Source: Actinoplanes lobatus (GTDB taxonomy: Bacteria > Actinomycetota > Actinomycetes > Mycobacteriales > Micromonosporaceae). From it: a DNA stretch of 64,000 bases. Position numbers and translations under genes: made by a program. The stretch's first letter is position 1, and each line of letters opens with the position of its first letter. This document shows positions 9,549 to 18,226 of this stretch, in pieces. The notes under the pieces are model-generated. The model ran no database searches. It saw only the letters and a list, made by a program, of their open reading frames with translations, and was not told the DNA's origin. The stretch lies in NCBI RefSeq assembly GCF_014205215.1, contig NZ_JACHNC010000001.1:3477001-3541000 (forward strand). The letters run 5' to 3'.

Positions 9549-10942
9549 TGGCGGACCAGCCGGAGAAGCGCGGTCAGGCTCCGAAGAAGACGCCCGCCGC
9601 GTTGCGTGGTCAGGCTCCGAAGAAGACGCCCGCCGCGCCGCGTGGTCAGGCTCCGAAGAAGGCGCCCGCCGCGCCGCGTGGTCAGGCCACGAAGAAGGCG
9701 CCCGCCGCGCAACACGCTCAAGTGCCGAAGAAGGCGGCGGACGAGCGCCATCTCACCGCGGGGGAGCGCAACGAGCTGCGGCGTCAGGAGCGGCGGGCGG
9801 CCCGCCGGGCCGCGGAGCAGGGCGCGGAGCAGGGTGGGCGGTCACGCGGCGGCTCCGGCGCGGGCCGGGCTTCCACCGCATCGGGTACGCCGAACGCGCC
9901 CCGTCGTAGCGGGAGTGATGGAAAACCTACGGGTAAGGCCGGGCTTCCCACGAGCTCCCAGGGACGGGGTGCTGCTTCTGCCGACAGCTCACCGCGTACC
10001 GGGAAAGGGGTTTCGCCGAAGAAGCACCGGCACAAGGCCGCGAGTGCCGCGAAGCGTGATGATGGGGTGTACCGTGCCGGGTTCGCCTGTTTCGTCGGGC
10101 GGCCGAACGCGGGGAAGTCGACGCTGACGAACGCGATCGTGGGTCAGAAGATCGCGATCACCTCGAACAAGCCGCAGACCACCCGGCACGTCATCCGCGG
10201 CATCCTGCACCGGCCGGACGCGCAGCTCGTCCTGGTCGACACCCCGGGCCTGCACCGCCCCCGGACCCTGCTCGGCGAGCGGCTGAACGACCTGGTCCGC
10301 GAGGTGTGGAGCGAGACCGACGTGATCGGGGTGTGCTTCCCGGCGGACGAGCCGATCGGCCGCGGCGACCGCTTCATCTCGTCGGAGATCAGCGAGCTGA
10401 AGGCCAAGGTCATCGCGGTGGTCACCAAGGTCGACCTGGTCGACCCGGCCACCCTGGCGCAGCGCCTGCTCGACGTCTCCGAGCTGTACGACTTCGCGGA
10501 GATCGTCCCGGTGAGCGCGGTCTCCGGCCATCAGGTGGAGACCCTGACCGACGTGATGGTGAAGTACCTGCCGGAGTCCCCGCAGCTGTACCCGGACGAC
10601 GTGCTGACCGACGAGCCGGAGCAGGTGCTGATCGCGGAGCTGATCCGGGAGGCGGCGCTCGAGGGCGTGCGCGACGAACTGCCCCACTCGATCGCGGTCA
10701 TGGTCGAGGAGATGCTGGTCGAGGGCAACCTCACCCGGATCTACGCGGATCTCTACGTGGAGCGCGACAGCCAGAAGTCGATCGTCATCGGGACCCGGGG
10801 CGCGCGGCTCAAGGAGGTGGGCTCACGTGCGCGTACGGAGATCGAGAACCTGATCGGCCGGCGGGTCTACCTGGACCTCCACGTTCGGGTCGCCAAGGAA
10901 TGGCAGCGCGATCCGAAGCAACTGCGTAAGCTCGGTTTTTAA
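9548..10942 (+). CDS. era: GTPase Era with long repetitive basic N-terminal extension
   Basis: Era is an essential GTPase that binds 16S rRNA near its 3' end and helps 30S maturation. The core begins about residue 175 (VYRAGFACFVGRPNAGKSTLTN) and has G1 GRPNAGKS, G2/G3 QTTRH...VDTPGLHRP, G4 TKVD (about 291) and a C-terminal KH domain (about 380-460, VYLDLHVRVAKEW). Total length is 464 residues against about 300 in typical Era. The extra ~175 residues are Lys/Arg/Ala/Pro-rich, include four 12-residue repeats of the GQAPKKTPAAPR type, and are predicted disordered. The ATG at 9548 overlaps the preceding stop by one base (TGATG), supporting translation of the extension; a GTG at 10067 would give a normal-length Era. 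Confidence 0.93.
   Translation: MADQPEKRGQAPKKTPAALRGQAPKKTPAAPRGQAPKKAPAAPRGQATKKAPAAQHAQVPKKAADERHLTAGERNELRRQERRAARRAAEQGAEQGGRSRGGSGAGRASTASGTPNAPRRSGSDGKPTGKAGLPTSSQGRGAASADSSPRTGKGVSPKKHRHKAASAAKRDDGVYRAGFACFVGRPNAGKSTLTNAIVGQKIAITSNKPQTTRHVIRGILHRPDAQLVLVDTPGLHRPRTLLGERLNDLVREVWSETDVIGVCFPADEPIGRGDRFISSEISELKAKVIAVVTKVDLVDPATLAQRLLDVSELYDFAEIVPVSAVSGHQVETLTDVMVKYLPESPQLYPDDVLTDEPEQVLIAELIREAALEGVRDELPHSIAVMVEEMLVEGNLTRIYADLYVERDSQKSIVIGTRGARLKEVGSRARTEIENLIGRRVYLDLHVRVAKEWQRDPKQLRKLGF
9572..9738 (+). repeat. 36-bp tandem repeat inside era
   Basis: Four consecutive 36-base units start at 9572, 9608, 9644 and 9680, with a decayed fifth at 9716. The units begin GGTCAGGCTCCGAAGAAG and encode GQAPKKxPAAxR in frame. 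Units 1-3 are nearly identical, which suggests recent slippage or unequal exchange. Confidence 0.9.
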
Positions 10943-10962
10943 TCGAAACTTGGACATTTTCC

Positions 10963-10987
10963 AACTATGGTGAAGTTCACCATAGTT
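10963..10987. terminator. Perfect 11-bp hairpin after era
   Basis: AACTATGGTGA (10963-10973) and TCACCATAGTT (10977-10987) are exact complements around the 3-base loop AGT. It starts 21 bases after the era stop. Its AT-rich arms differ from the surroundings, so it could be a rho-independent-like terminator or an operator of the downstream acyltransferase gene. Confidence 0.6.
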
Positions 10988-11024
10988 TGCACAGGTTGCC
11001 CGTCCGGGGGTAACACCTTGGGCC

Positions 11025-12062
11025 ATGCGAAACCGGTACCTGGACCTGCTGCGCGCTGTGGCGACCGTCCGGGTGGTCGTCTATCACCTGACCGGCTGGA
11101 CCACGCTCACCGTGGTCCTGCCGGCCATGTCCGTGATGTTCGCCCTGGCCGGCTCGCTGATGGCGGCCTCCCTGGACCGGTTCGGGGTGTGGGCGGTGGA
11201 GCGGCGGATCCGCCGGCTGCTGCCCTCGCTGTGGGTGATCGCCCTGATCGCGATCGCGACCATGCTGGCCGCCGGCACGTCGAGCGTGAACCCGATGCTC
11301 CTGCTCTGGGGGTTCCCCCTGGACACCCCGGAGGCGACCGGCTGGTGGATGCAGGGGCTGAGCCACACCTGGTACCTGCGGGACTTCCTCTGGATGGTGC
11401 TGCTGTCGCCGCTGGCGCTGCCGCTCTACCGCAGGTTCCCGGTGGCGACCGTGCTGACACCGTTCCTGGCGCTGCTGGCGATCACCCTGACCGGGACGAC
11501 CGTGCCGCCGGTGGCACACGGCCTGGCCCTGTACGGCGGGGCCTGGCTGCTCGGCTTCGCCCACCACGACGGTCACCTGGAGCGGATCGGCCGTAAACGG
11601 CTGCTCGCCATCGCGGCCGGGCTCGCCGTGCCGGCCGCCGTCTGGGTGCTGACCCACCCCGGGCCGCGGGGCTACGACCTCAACGACATCCCGCTCGGCA
11701 ACGCGCTCTGGTCGGCGGCGTTCATCCTGGTCGCGCTCGGATGCGTGCGGCCGGTGGTGCGCGACCACCGGGTGCTGACCCTGCTGAACGCGCGGGCGCT
11801 GACGATCTACCTCTGGCACGTGCCGGTGATCGTCGCGGTGACCCAGTGGGGCGAGCGGCACGGTCTGCCGGTCCAGGGCTGGGTCGGCATCGGCTGGCGT
11901 ACGGCTGTGGTCTTCCTGCTGCTCGGCGTGGTGACCGCCGCGGTCGGCTGGGTGGAGGACCTGGCCGCCGGGCGCCGGGCCACCCTGCTGCCCGGCTGGC
12001 CGGTCCCCGTCCCGGTCTCCCCGGCACCGGCCGCCCACGAGCCGGTGCCCAGCCTCCGGTGA
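11025..12062 (+). CDS. Acyltransferase 3-like integral membrane protein
   Basis: The 345-residue protein has about ten hydrophobic segments and begins MRNRYLDLLRAVATVRVVVYHLTGW, the typical opening of the acyltransferase 3 family (Arg and His near the first membrane helix). These enzymes transfer acyl groups to sugars or cell-surface molecules at the membrane. The motif LNARALTIYLWHVPVIV near the end is also typical. It stands alone between the era hairpin and a convergent lipoprotein gene. No substrate can be inferred. Confidence 0.75.
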   Translation: MRNRYLDLLRAVATVRVVVYHLTGWTTLTVVLPAMSVMFALAGSLMAASLDRFGVWAVERRIRRLLPSLWVIALIAIATMLAAGTSSVNPMLLLWGFPLDTPEATGWWMQGLSHTWYLRDFLWMVLLSPLALPLYRRFPVATVLTPFLALLAITLTGTTVPPVAHGLALYGGAWLLGFAHHDGHLERIGRKRLLAIAAGLAVPAAVWVLTHPGPRGYDLNDIPLGNALWSAAFILVALGCVRPVVRDHRVLTLLNARALTIYLWHVPVIVAVTQWGERHGLPVQGWVGIGWRTAVVFLLLGVVTAAVGWVEDLAAGRRATLLPGWPVPVPVSPAPAAHEPVPSLR

Positions 12063-12100
12063 CGCTCAGCCTCAGCCTCCGCCTCGGCTTCCGGTGACGC

Positions 12101-12871
12101 TCAGCCCCCGATGATGCTGACGTCGCCGGCCCGGGTGTGCACGTCCAGCACATGGGTGGCCTTCGCGTCCTCGGTGATGCCGACCACCTCCCGATCGCCG
12201 GAGCTGCTGCCGGTCCGGACCTGGTAGGCGCCGGGCGGGACCATCACCTGGACGTCGCCGTTGGTGGCCGCCGCGGTCACCGAGTTCACCTCGGCCAACT
12301 GGACGTCGATGTCGCCCGAGGTGGTGCGGACCGTGACCGGGCCGGCGGCGTTCAGCACGCCGAGATCGCCGGACTGGGCATCCAGGGTCACCTCGGAGCG
12401 GCCCACCACGTTGAGATCGCCCGAGGTCGCCCGCACCTTCACCGGACCGGTGCCGTGGTCCACCATCACGTCCCCCGAGGTGAGGCGGATGTCGACCGGG
12501 CCCACCCCGATCAGGCCCACGTCGCCGGAGGTCAGCTCGCCGCGCACGCTGACCGCCGCGGGTGCGGTGATCTCGTAGTCGACGCCGCAGTCCGGCCCGC
12601 AGTCGGAGGTCAGGGTCAGCACCCCGTCCTTCTGCTGGTAGGTGGTGCCCGGATCGCTGTCGCCCGTGATGATCCGCCGGATCGTCGTCTCGGTCGCGGT
12701 CTCGCTGCCGGTGATCCGGACGTCGCTGTGCCGGCCGGAGAGCACGATCTCGTTGATCTTGACAGTCTCGGTGTCCTCGAAGGTCAGCCGCGCGCCCACC
12801 GCGCCGTCGCAACCGGCCAGGGTGCCGCCCACCGTGACGGCGGCGAGGATCAGGGCAACTCTTCGGCTCAT
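12101..12871 (-). CDS. DUF4097-type beta-helical lipoprotein
   Basis: This is a predicted exported lipoprotein. A signal peptide with lipobox LAGC (Cys at about residue 21) is followed by a domain made of repeated short strands with xSGDvxv motifs ([60 protein letters not shown]), the pattern of the DUF4097/putative adhesin beta-helix. The length is 256 residues. It converges with the acyltransferase gene 38 bases away. A TAGGTT box stands 6 bases before the ATG, so the transcript is probably leaderless. The function of the family is unknown; cell-envelope stress links are known for some members. Confidence 0.82.
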   Translation of the reverse strand: MSRRVALILAAVTVGGTLAGCDGAVGARLTFEDTETVKINEIVLSGRHSDVRITGSETATETTIRRIITGDSDPGTTYQQKDGVLTLTSDCGPDCGVDYEITAPAAVSVRGELTSGDVGLIGVGPVDIRLTSGDVMVDHGTGPVKVRATSGDLNVVGRSEVTLDAQSGDLGVLNAAGPVTVRTTSGDIDVQLAEVNSVTAAATNGDVQVMVPPGAYQVRTGSSSGDREVVGITEDAKATHVLDVHTRAGDVSIIGG

Positions 12872-12883
12872 GGGTTGAACCTA
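12872..12883 (-). promoter_or_regulatory. Leaderless-type -10 promoter of the DUF4097 gene
   Basis: On the minus strand TAGGTT (12883-12878) stands 6 bases before the ATG at 12871. Confidence 0.55.
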
Positions 12884-12977
12884 TTTCCGCCGTCCCGGAA
12901 AGCCATCGGGTTCCGCCCCGGAGTCAACCCTGAGATCCGGGTCAGGGTCTGTCGTAGGTACCGGGCAGAATGGCGGG

Positions 12978-13754
12978 GTGCCCGCCGGATACCGCCGCCA
13001 GCTCTACCGCGACGACGCGGTGGTGCTCCGTGTGCAGAAACTGGGCGAGAGCGACCGGATCGTCACCCTGCTGACCCGGCGCCACGGCCGGCTGCGTGCC
13101 GTCGCCCGCGGGGTCCGCCGGATCAACTCCCGGTTCGGCGCACGGCTCGAGCCGTTCGGTCACATCGACCTGCAACTCGCCGGCTCCCCCGAGGGGCTGG
13201 GCAGCTCGCTGCACTCGGTCAGCCAGGTCGAGGCGGTCACCCTGTTCGGCAAGAGCTTCCTCACCGACTACCCGCGCTACACGGCGGCCAGCGCCATCTG
13301 CGAGACCGCCGAGCGGCTCACCCCGGTCGAGCAGGAGCCCGCGCTCCGGCTCTTCCAGCTCACCCTGGGCGCGCTGAAAGCCCTGGCGGCCGGCGAGCAC
13401 CTGGGCGGTCTGGTGCTGGACGCCTACCTGTTGCGCGCCATGGCCTTCGCCGGCTGGGCCCCCGCGCTCACCGAGTGCGCGGTCTGCGGCACCCCCGGGC
13501 AGCACGCCGCCTTCGCCGTCCCGGCCGGCGGCGCGGTCTGCCCCGACTGCCGCCCACCCGGCGCCGCCCACCCCAGCCCGGCCACCCTCGGCCTGATGTC
13601 CGCACTCACCTCCGGCGACTGGACCGTCGCGGACGCCGCCGAGGCCGCGGTGCGCCGCGAGTGCAGCGGCCTGGTCGCCGCCCACCTGCAATGGCACATG
13701 GAGCGGGCGCTGCGCTCGCTCCCGCTTGTCGATCGACGGGAGTTGAACCCTTGA
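12978..13754 (+). CDS. recO: DNA repair protein RecO
   Basis: RecO works with RecR and RecA in RecF-pathway gap repair and anneals SSB-coated DNA. The 258 residues begin with an OB-fold ([31 protein letters not shown]) and contain a zinc finger CAVC...CPDC (about 166-191) in the C-terminal helical domain. The GTG start at 12978 is chosen as the normal N-terminus; a CAGAAT element lies 6 bases upstream. The TGA stop lies inside the TTG start of uppS, so the two are translationally coupled. recO-uppS is a conserved actinobacterial pair. Confidence 0.95.
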   Translation: MPAGYRRQLYRDDAVVLRVQKLGESDRIVTLLTRRHGRLRAVARGVRRINSRFGARLEPFGHIDLQLAGSPEGLGSSLHSVSQVEAVTLFGKSFLTDYPRYTAASAICETAERLTPVEQEPALRLFQLTLGALKALAAGEHLGGLVLDAYLLRAMAFAGWAPALTECAVCGTPGQHAAFAVPAGGAVCPDCRPPGAAHPSPATLGLMSALTSGDWTVADAAEAAVRRECSGLVAAHLQWHMERALRSLPLVDRRELNP

Positions 13755-14533
13755 GCCCGCGTCCGCCCACCCCACACATCTCCGGCGCCCGGCCACCCCA
13801 ATTGCCCACGGCCGCGTTGCCGAAGCATGTGGCGATCGTCATGGACGGCAACGGCCGCTGGGCCAAGGACCGCGGGCTCGCCCGGACCAAGGGCCACGAG
13901 CAGGGGGAGCACTCGCTCTTCGACACCATCGAGGGCGCCATCGAGATAGGCATCCCCTACCTCTCGGCGTACGCGTTCTCCACCGAGAACTGGAAGCGCT
14001 CGCCCGAGGAGGTGCGCTTCCTCATGGGCTTCAACCGGGACGTCATCCGCCGCCGCCGCGACCAGCTGGTCGATCTGGGCGTGCGGGTGGTCTGGTCCGG
14101 GCGGGCCGGCCGGCTGTGGAAGAGCGTCATCCAGGAGCTGCAGACCGCCGAGGAGATGAGTCGCGGCAACACCAAGCTCACCCTCCAGTTCTGCGTCAAC
14201 TACGGCGGCCAGGCCGAGATCGCGGACGCGGCGGCGGCCATCGCCCGGGACGTGGCGGCCGGCAAGCTCAAGGCCGACAAGGTCAACGAGAAGACCATCG
14301 CGCGCTACCTCTACCACCCGGAGATCCCGGAGGTGGACATGTTCCTGCGCCCGTCCGGCGAGCAGCGTACGTCCAACTTCCTGCTCTGGCAGTCGGCGTA
14401 CGCGGAGATGGTCTACCTCGACACCCTCTGGCCCGACTTCGACCGCCGCCACCTGTGGTATGCGTGCGAGCTCTACGCCCAGCGCGACCGCCGCTTCGGC
14501 GGGGCCCTGCCCAACCCGGTCAGCCCGACGTAG
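13751..14533 (+). CDS. uppS: Isoprenyl (decaprenyl/undecaprenyl) diphosphate synthase
   Basis: This cis-prenyltransferase makes the long-chain polyprenyl diphosphate that becomes the lipid carrier for peptidoglycan and other wall polymers. It has 260 residues, with the substrate Asp in [14 protein letters not shown] (about 29-42), [30 protein letters not shown] and the C-terminal [19 protein letters not shown]. The start is the TTG at 13751, overlapping the recO stop by four bases (TTGA); no ATG or GTG lies in a suitable position. The last 14 bases overlap the end of the convergent HAD gene. Confidence 0.95.
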   Translation: MSPRPPTPHISGARPPQLPTAALPKHVAIVMDGNGRWAKDRGLARTKGHEQGEHSLFDTIEGAIEIGIPYLSAYAFSTENWKRSPEEVRFLMGFNRDVIRRRRDQLVDLGVRVVWSGRAGRLWKSVIQELQTAEEMSRGNTKLTLQFCVNYGGQAEIADAAAAIARDVAAGKLKADKVNEKTIARYLYHPEIPEVDMFLRPSGEQRTSNFLLWQSAYAEMVYLDTLWPDFDRRHLWYACELYAQRDRRFGGALPNPVSPT

Positions 14534-15212
14534 CCTTTTGCCGGGTCAGCGCCCGCACCGCGACGTCGGTGTCGGCCAGATCCGGCAGCACCACGTGCGC
14601 GCCCGCCGCGGCCAGCTCCGCCGCGGCGGTGCGGCCCGTCGCCACGGCGACCGCGACCGCCCCGTTGGCCAGGGCCGCGGTCACGTCGTGGACCGTGTCG
14701 CCGATCACCACCGGGTGGAAGCTCTCGGCGTACTTGACCTGCGCCCGTTCCAGGCAGCGGCGCACCAGGACCGCCCGGACCGCGTGGTCGGTGCCGTAAC
14801 CACCCACCTCGGCGTCGAACTCGCCGCCCAGCCCGAAGGCGGCGAGTTTCACCGCGGCGACCTGCGGGACGTTGCCGGTCACCAGGGTCTGCACCACCCC
14901 CGGGTCGTCGGCCAGACGGGCCAGCACCGCACGGACGCCCGGCATCAGCGCGCCCTGCTCGGCGAACTCGTGCCGGATCTCGTGGACCACCTCGACGTAG
15001 CGGGCGAAGAACCGCTCCGGTGTGCAGTCGGTGACCCCGTGGGACGCGAACACCTCCGTGCAGATGTCCGTGTCGGTCCGCCCGCCGAAGTTCGGCGTGT
15101 CCCGCCACTCCACCCCGGTCACCTCGGTGAACGCCGCCTTCCAGGCCCGCGTCGTCACCCCGCCGCCGCGCAGCAGGGTGTAGTCGATGTCCCACATCAC
15201 CAGGCGCCTCAC
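14520..15212 (-). CDS. HAD superfamily phosphatase
   Basis: This is a HAD hydrolase of the phosphoglycolate/beta-phosphoglucomutase type. The 230 residues have motif I DIDYTLL (nucleophile Asp near residue 8), motif II TGN (TLVTGNVPQ), and motif [18 protein letters not shown] helical cap domain follows motif I. The GTG at 15212 overlaps the stop of the upstream gene (GTGA), giving a coupled pair with the thiamine-binding-family gene. If that neighbour relates to thiamine, a thiamine-phosphate phosphatase role is conceivable, but this is only inference. Confidence 0.85.
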   Translation of the reverse strand: MRRLVMWDIDYTLLRGGGVTTRAWKAAFTEVTGVEWRDTPNFGGRTDTDICTEVFASHGVTDCTPERFFARYVEVVHEIRHEFAEQGALMPGVRAVLARLADDPGVVQTLVTGNVPQVAAVKLAAFGLGGEFDAEVGGYGTDHAVRAVLVRRCLERAQVKYAESFHPVVIGDTVHDVTAALANGAVAVAVATGRTAAAELAAAGAHVVLPDLADTDVAVRALTRQKATSG

Positions 15213-15502
15213 TCGGCCAGCACCCGCTCGATGTGCTCCACCTTGGCGGTCAGCGCGCCGGTCACACCGGGCCGGACATCCGCCTTCAACGACAGGCTGA
15301 CTCGTGGGGCCACCGCGGCGACGGCGTCGACGGCCTGCTTCACGACGGCCATCACCTCGTCCCACTCGCCCTCGATCGTGGTGAACATGGCATCGGTCCG
15401 GTTCGGCAGACCGGAGGCGCGAACCACCCGGACCGCCTCGGCGACGGCGTCGCCGACGGAGTCCCCGGACCCGATGGGCGTGACGGAGAAGGCAACCAGC
15501 AT
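15209..15502 (-). CDS. MTH1187/YkoF-like thiamine-binding family protein (DUF77)
   Basis: The 97-residue protein matches the DUF77/MTH1187 family: [24 protein letters not shown] at the start, [17 protein letters not shown] in the middle and KADVRPG near the end. Members form ferredoxin-like tetramers, and related YkoF binds thiamine or its HMP precursor. A GGAAGGA site lies upstream of the ATG. It is the first gene of a two-gene unit with the HAD phosphatase. A YkoE/D/C-type ECF transporter with a TPP riboswitch lies 5-8 kb away, so a thiamine connection is plausible but unproven. Confidence 0.82.
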   Translation of the reverse strand: MLVAFSVTPIGSGDSVGDAVAEAVRVVRASGLPNRTDAMFTTIEGEWDEVMAVVKQAVDAVAAVAPRVSLSLKADVRPGVTGALTAKVEHIERVLAE

Positions 15503-15529
15503 CCGCTCATCCTTCCAGGTGGCTCGCGC

Positions 15530-15558
15530 TTGAGTCGATCAATGCGTACGACTACCCT
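15530..15558 (+). promoter_or_regulatory. Promoter of the vapBC operon
   Basis: TTGAGT (15530-15535) and TACCCT (15553-15558) are separated by 17 bases, a good sigma-70-type fit. Transcription would start near 15565, about 50 bases before the vapB ATG. Confidence 0.6.
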
Positions 15559-15600
15559 AGGCGCTAAGCACGTTGCGCCGAGCAAAGTGCACTACCCTGG
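15551..15600 (+). repeat. Direct repeat in the vapBC leader
   Basis: ACTACCCT occurs at 15551-15558 and 15591-15598, exactly 40 bases apart, the first copy covering the -10 box. This is a possible operator for autoregulation by the VapBC complex. Confidence 0.4.
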
Positions 15601-15614
15601 AGGGAAGTGGTTTC

Positions 15615-15836
15615 ATGGGGGTCGCCGTGGTGGATGAGCCGATGAACATCGATGCGCGGGCTTTGATGGAGGCCGCGAAAATCCTGGGTACGACGACGGC
15701 GGGTGACACGGTCAACGCGGCGCTTCGCGAGATCGTCGCCGTCCGTCAGAGAGTCGAGGCCCTCGAAGAGCTCGGTCGGATGGGTCAGGCCGGCGATTTC
15801 GACGAGCTGCTGGACAAACGGAACTACCGCCGATGA
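15615..15836 (+). CDS. vapB: VapB-type antitoxin
   Basis: This small antitoxin of a type II toxin-antitoxin pair represses its own promoter through an N-terminal DNA-binding fold and neutralises VapC through its C-terminus. The 73 residues contain MNIDARALMEAAKILGTTTAGDTVNAALREIV, the pattern of actinobacterial VapB proteins of the type II TA VapB family, and a charged C-terminal tail ending DELLDKRNYRR. The ATG at 15615 has GGAGGGAA upstream at good spacing. It overlaps vapC by 4 bases (ATGA). Confidence 0.88.
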   Translation: MGVAVVDEPMNIDARALMEAAKILGTTTAGDTVNAALREIVAVRQRVEALEELGRMGQAGDFDELLDKRNYRR

Positions 15837-16255
15837 CAGCGAAGTACCTGGTGGATACCAGTGCATACGTTCGGCTCGCCCGCGAGTCCGCCCTGCGGGA
15901 CGCATGGCGCCCATGGTTCGCTGCGGGGACCTTGGCGGTGTGCCCACTGACAGAATTGGAGATCTTCTTCGCCGCCCGGTCGGTCGACCATCGAAAGGAG
16001 ATCGAGTCGACCATTCGGGATCGGTACAACTGGGTGTTCATGCCTGATGTGATCTTCGATCGGGCGGCTGAGGTTCAGGAGCTTCTCACCAGGTGCGGCG
16101 CTCACCGGTCCGCCGGCCCCGTCGATCTGTTACTGGCGGCCACGGCGGAGGCGCACGGGATGACGATCCTGCACTACGACCGTGACTTCGTGAAGGTTGC
16201 TGAGGTGACCGGGCAGCCGGTGCGGTGGATCGCGGAGCCCGGGTCGGTCAACTGA
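15833..16255 (+). CDS. vapC: VapC PIN-domain ribonuclease toxin
   Basis: This PIN-domain endoribonuclease probably cleaves tRNA or rRNA and is inhibited by the adjacent VapB. The 140 residues keep the acidic Mg2+ site: Asp in YLVDTSAYVRL, Glu in LTELEIFF, Asp in PVDLLLAA and the final Asp in HYDRDF. The start overlaps the antitoxin stop, the usual order. The target RNA cannot be inferred. Confidence 0.93.
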   Translation: MTAKYLVDTSAYVRLARESALRDAWRPWFAAGTLAVCPLTELEIFFAARSVDHRKEIESTIRDRYNWVFMPDVIFDRAAEVQELLTRCGAHRSAGPVDLLLAATAEAHGMTILHYDRDFVKVAEVTGQPVRWIAEPGSVN

Positions 16256-16341
16256 GGGCTTGGCTCTGTCTGAAAACTACCAGGGATGGCGATTCGCCGG
16301 TATCGGGAGCGCGGCCGAGTGTGGGAGCCCGGGGCGGGGCG

Positions 16342-16353
16342 TAGCTTCGCCGG
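16342..16353 (+). promoter_or_regulatory. Leaderless-type -10 promoter of the aldo/keto reductase gene
   Basis: TAGCTT (16342-16347) stands 6 bases before the GTG at 16354. Confidence 0.5.
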
Positions 16354-17247
16354 GTGACAGTGGAGCGAATCGATGCGTCAGTGGCCGGGCGGTGGAAGCT
16401 CGGGGACACGTTCGTCAATCGGATGGGGTTCGGGTCGATGCGGCTCACCGTGCGGGCCGATCGGGAGCGGGCTGTTCGGGTGCTGCGCCGGGCGGTCGAA
16501 CTCGGGGTCGATCACATTGATACGGCGGCCTTCTACTTCTCGCCGGGCGGGATTCTCGACGGGGAAGACGGGCCGGTTCGGTATGCGACCGAGCTGATTC
16601 GGGAGGCGCTCACCCCGTACCCCGAAGGTTTGATGATCGTCACGAAGGTGGGGCCGGACCCGCGGGCCGATGGTGGCTGGGGTGAGGCGATCACCGCGGA
16701 GCAGTTGCGCCGGCAGGTGGAGGAGAATCTGCGCCGGCTCGGGGTGAAGGCTCTTGACCTGGTCAATCTGAGGATCACCCGGGATCGGGAGAGGTTCGCC
16801 GAGCGGTTCGGGGCGCTGGCCGAAATGCGTGCGGAAGGGCTGATCCGCCATCTCGGGATCTCCAACGTCGGCGTCGAGCAACTCGACGAAGCCCAGCGGA
16901 TCGCGCCGGTGGCGTGCGTGCAGAACGCCTTCGCCGCGGATCTTCGGCGGCACGAGGATCTGCTGCGCGAGTGCGGCGCCCGCGGGATCGCCTTCGTCCC
17001 GTTCTTCGCGATCGCCGGGTCGACGCGGGAGAGCGGCGTGGCGGCGGGAGACGCCGGGCCGGAGTGGCGGATCGCGCGGAGGCGTGGGGTCACCGGGCAT
17101 CAGGTGCGGCTCGCCTGGACGTTGCATCAGGGACCGCATGTGCTGGCGATCCCGGGCACCGGCGACGTCGCTCACCTGGAGGAGAACATCGCCGCCGGTG
17201 GGATCTCACTCACCGCCGAGGAGCTGGCCGAGATCGATCAGCGTTGA
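16354..17247 (+). CDS. Aldo/keto reductase
   Basis: This is an NADPH-dependent oxidoreductase of the AKR superfamily with a TIM-barrel fold. The 297 residues show GFGSMRLTV, DHIDTAAFYFSPGG (catalytic Asp and Tyr region), IVTKVG (catalytic Lys), a HLGISNVG cofactor-binding strand and the C-terminal AIPGTGDVAHLEENIAA. The GTG start is placed 6 bases after a -10 box. It converges with the MTHFR-like gene, with a 10-base overlap of coding ends. The substrate is unknown. Confidence 0.9.
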   Translation: MTVERIDASVAGRWKLGDTFVNRMGFGSMRLTVRADRERAVRVLRRAVELGVDHIDTAAFYFSPGGILDGEDGPVRYATELIREALTPYPEGLMIVTKVGPDPRADGGWGEAITAEQLRRQVEENLRRLGVKALDLVNLRITRDRERFAERFGALAEMRAEGLIRHLGISNVGVEQLDEAQRIAPVACVQNAFAADLRRHEDLLRECGARGIAFVPFFAIAGSTRESGVAAGDAGPEWRIARRRGVTGHQVRLAWTLHQGPHVLAIPGTGDVAHLEENIAAGGISLTAEELAEIDQR

Positions 17248-18161
17248 CGGTCGAGGAGGGTCGCGACCTCGGCGGCCAGTTCGGTGGTGGCCTCGATCTC
17301 GGCCTTGCGGATCGAGACGCTCTCGATGTTGAAGCCGTAGGGGATGCCCAGGTGCTCGCAGAAGTCGATCAGATCGCGGGCGATCAGCATGCACTGCCGG
17401 TAGGACTCGGTGAGCGGGTCGGGCGAGTGGCGGATCGCGTTCTCCAGCCAGCGGGGCACGTCCACACCGAGCCAGCGGACGAACTCCAGGGTCTTCAGCG
17501 AGCCGCACAGCGACAGCGTGAAGATCACCGTCCGGGGGTCGACGCCGCGCTCGCGGCACTCCAGGTAGTAGTCGCTGAGCAGGTTCTTCGTGTCGTTCAG
17601 GTGGTAGATCACCTGGGTCACGAAGAAGCCGATTCCCCGTTCCTGCTTGGCCAGCATGCGCAGGTGCTCGTCGCGGCGCTCGCCGATCACGACGGCGCCG
17701 AGCGGCAGGTCGGGGCGGACCTCGTTGCGCAGCTCCTGGGCCCGGCGCAGACCGGTGTGCACCGGCTTGCCGCCCGAGGAGGCGCCCACGAAGACGGTCA
17801 GCACCTGATCGCCGGCGCCGGCCAGCCAGCCCCGCAACTCGTCCTCGGGGTACTTGCCGACACAGCGGTAGATGATCACCGGCTCCCGCCAGCCGGCTGC
17901 CAGATGCCGGCTGTAGTAGCGCGCCGGGTCGAGGGTCGGCAGGTACGGGAAGGGCCGCTCGTCCGGGTTCCGGTCGGACTCGTCGTCGATGTCGTACAGG
18001 ATCAGGCCGTCGAGGTCGAGCGCGCCGAGCCGCTTCAGGGTGACCTCGGCGATCTCGCTGATCCGGTCCTCGGTGGCGTGGCTCCGCGGCGGGGTGATGC
18101 TGAACACCAGGACGCCACTGCGGGCCTCGGCCAAGAGCTGTCGCAAGGGGGGACGAGACAT
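17238..18161 (-). CDS. Methylenetetrahydrofolate reductase-like protein
   Basis: The 307-residue protein has the TIM-barrel pattern of MTHFR-like proteins (SITPPRSHATEDRISEIAEVTL, DGLILYDIDDES, GFFVTQVIYHLNDTKNLLSDY, IPYGFNIESVSIRKAEIEAT). It differs from classic MetF in its N-terminal motifs, so FAD-dependent reduction of methylene-THF is not certain; it may act on another one-carbon or unknown substrate. The ATG at 18161 is preceded at 7 bases by TACTGT, a leaderless-type -10. A longer frame upstream does not look coding. Confidence 0.7.
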   Translation of the reverse strand: MSRPPLRQLLAEARSGVLVFSITPPRSHATEDRISEIAEVTLKRLGALDLDGLILYDIDDESDRNPDERPFPYLPTLDPARYYSRHLAAGWREPVIIYRCVGKYPEDELRGWLAGAGDQVLTVFVGASSGGKPVHTGLRRAQELRNEVRPDLPLGAVVIGERRDEHLRMLAKQERGIGFFVTQVIYHLNDTKNLLSDYYLECRERGVDPRTVIFTLSLCGSLKTLEFVRWLGVDVPRWLENAIRHSPDPLTESYRQCMLIARDLIDFCEHLGIPYGFNIESVSIRKAEIEATTELAAEVATLLDRQR

Positions 18162-18174
18162 GCGACCCACAGTA
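18162..18174 (-). promoter_or_regulatory. Leaderless-type -10 promoter of the MTHFR-like gene
   Basis: On the minus strand TACTGT (18174-18169) stands 7 bases before the ATG at 18161. Confidence 0.5.
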
Positions 18175-18226
18175 GGGGTAGCCCCGGCGTGGCCGGGCAT
18201 CGCACACGTCCCGTCCCGCTCTGCGA

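Noticed and set aside
12054..12105. Repeated CCGGTGACGCTCAGCC sequences at the end of the acyltransferase gene
   Set aside because: Two short copies in the convergent gap look like local slippage and have no clear structure or role.
12137..14533. A long plus-strand open frame covering the lipoprotein antisense, recO and uppS
   Set aside because: Only its last 260 codons (from the TTG at 13751) are real, as uppS; the rest is a shadow frame of recO and of the DUF4097 gene.
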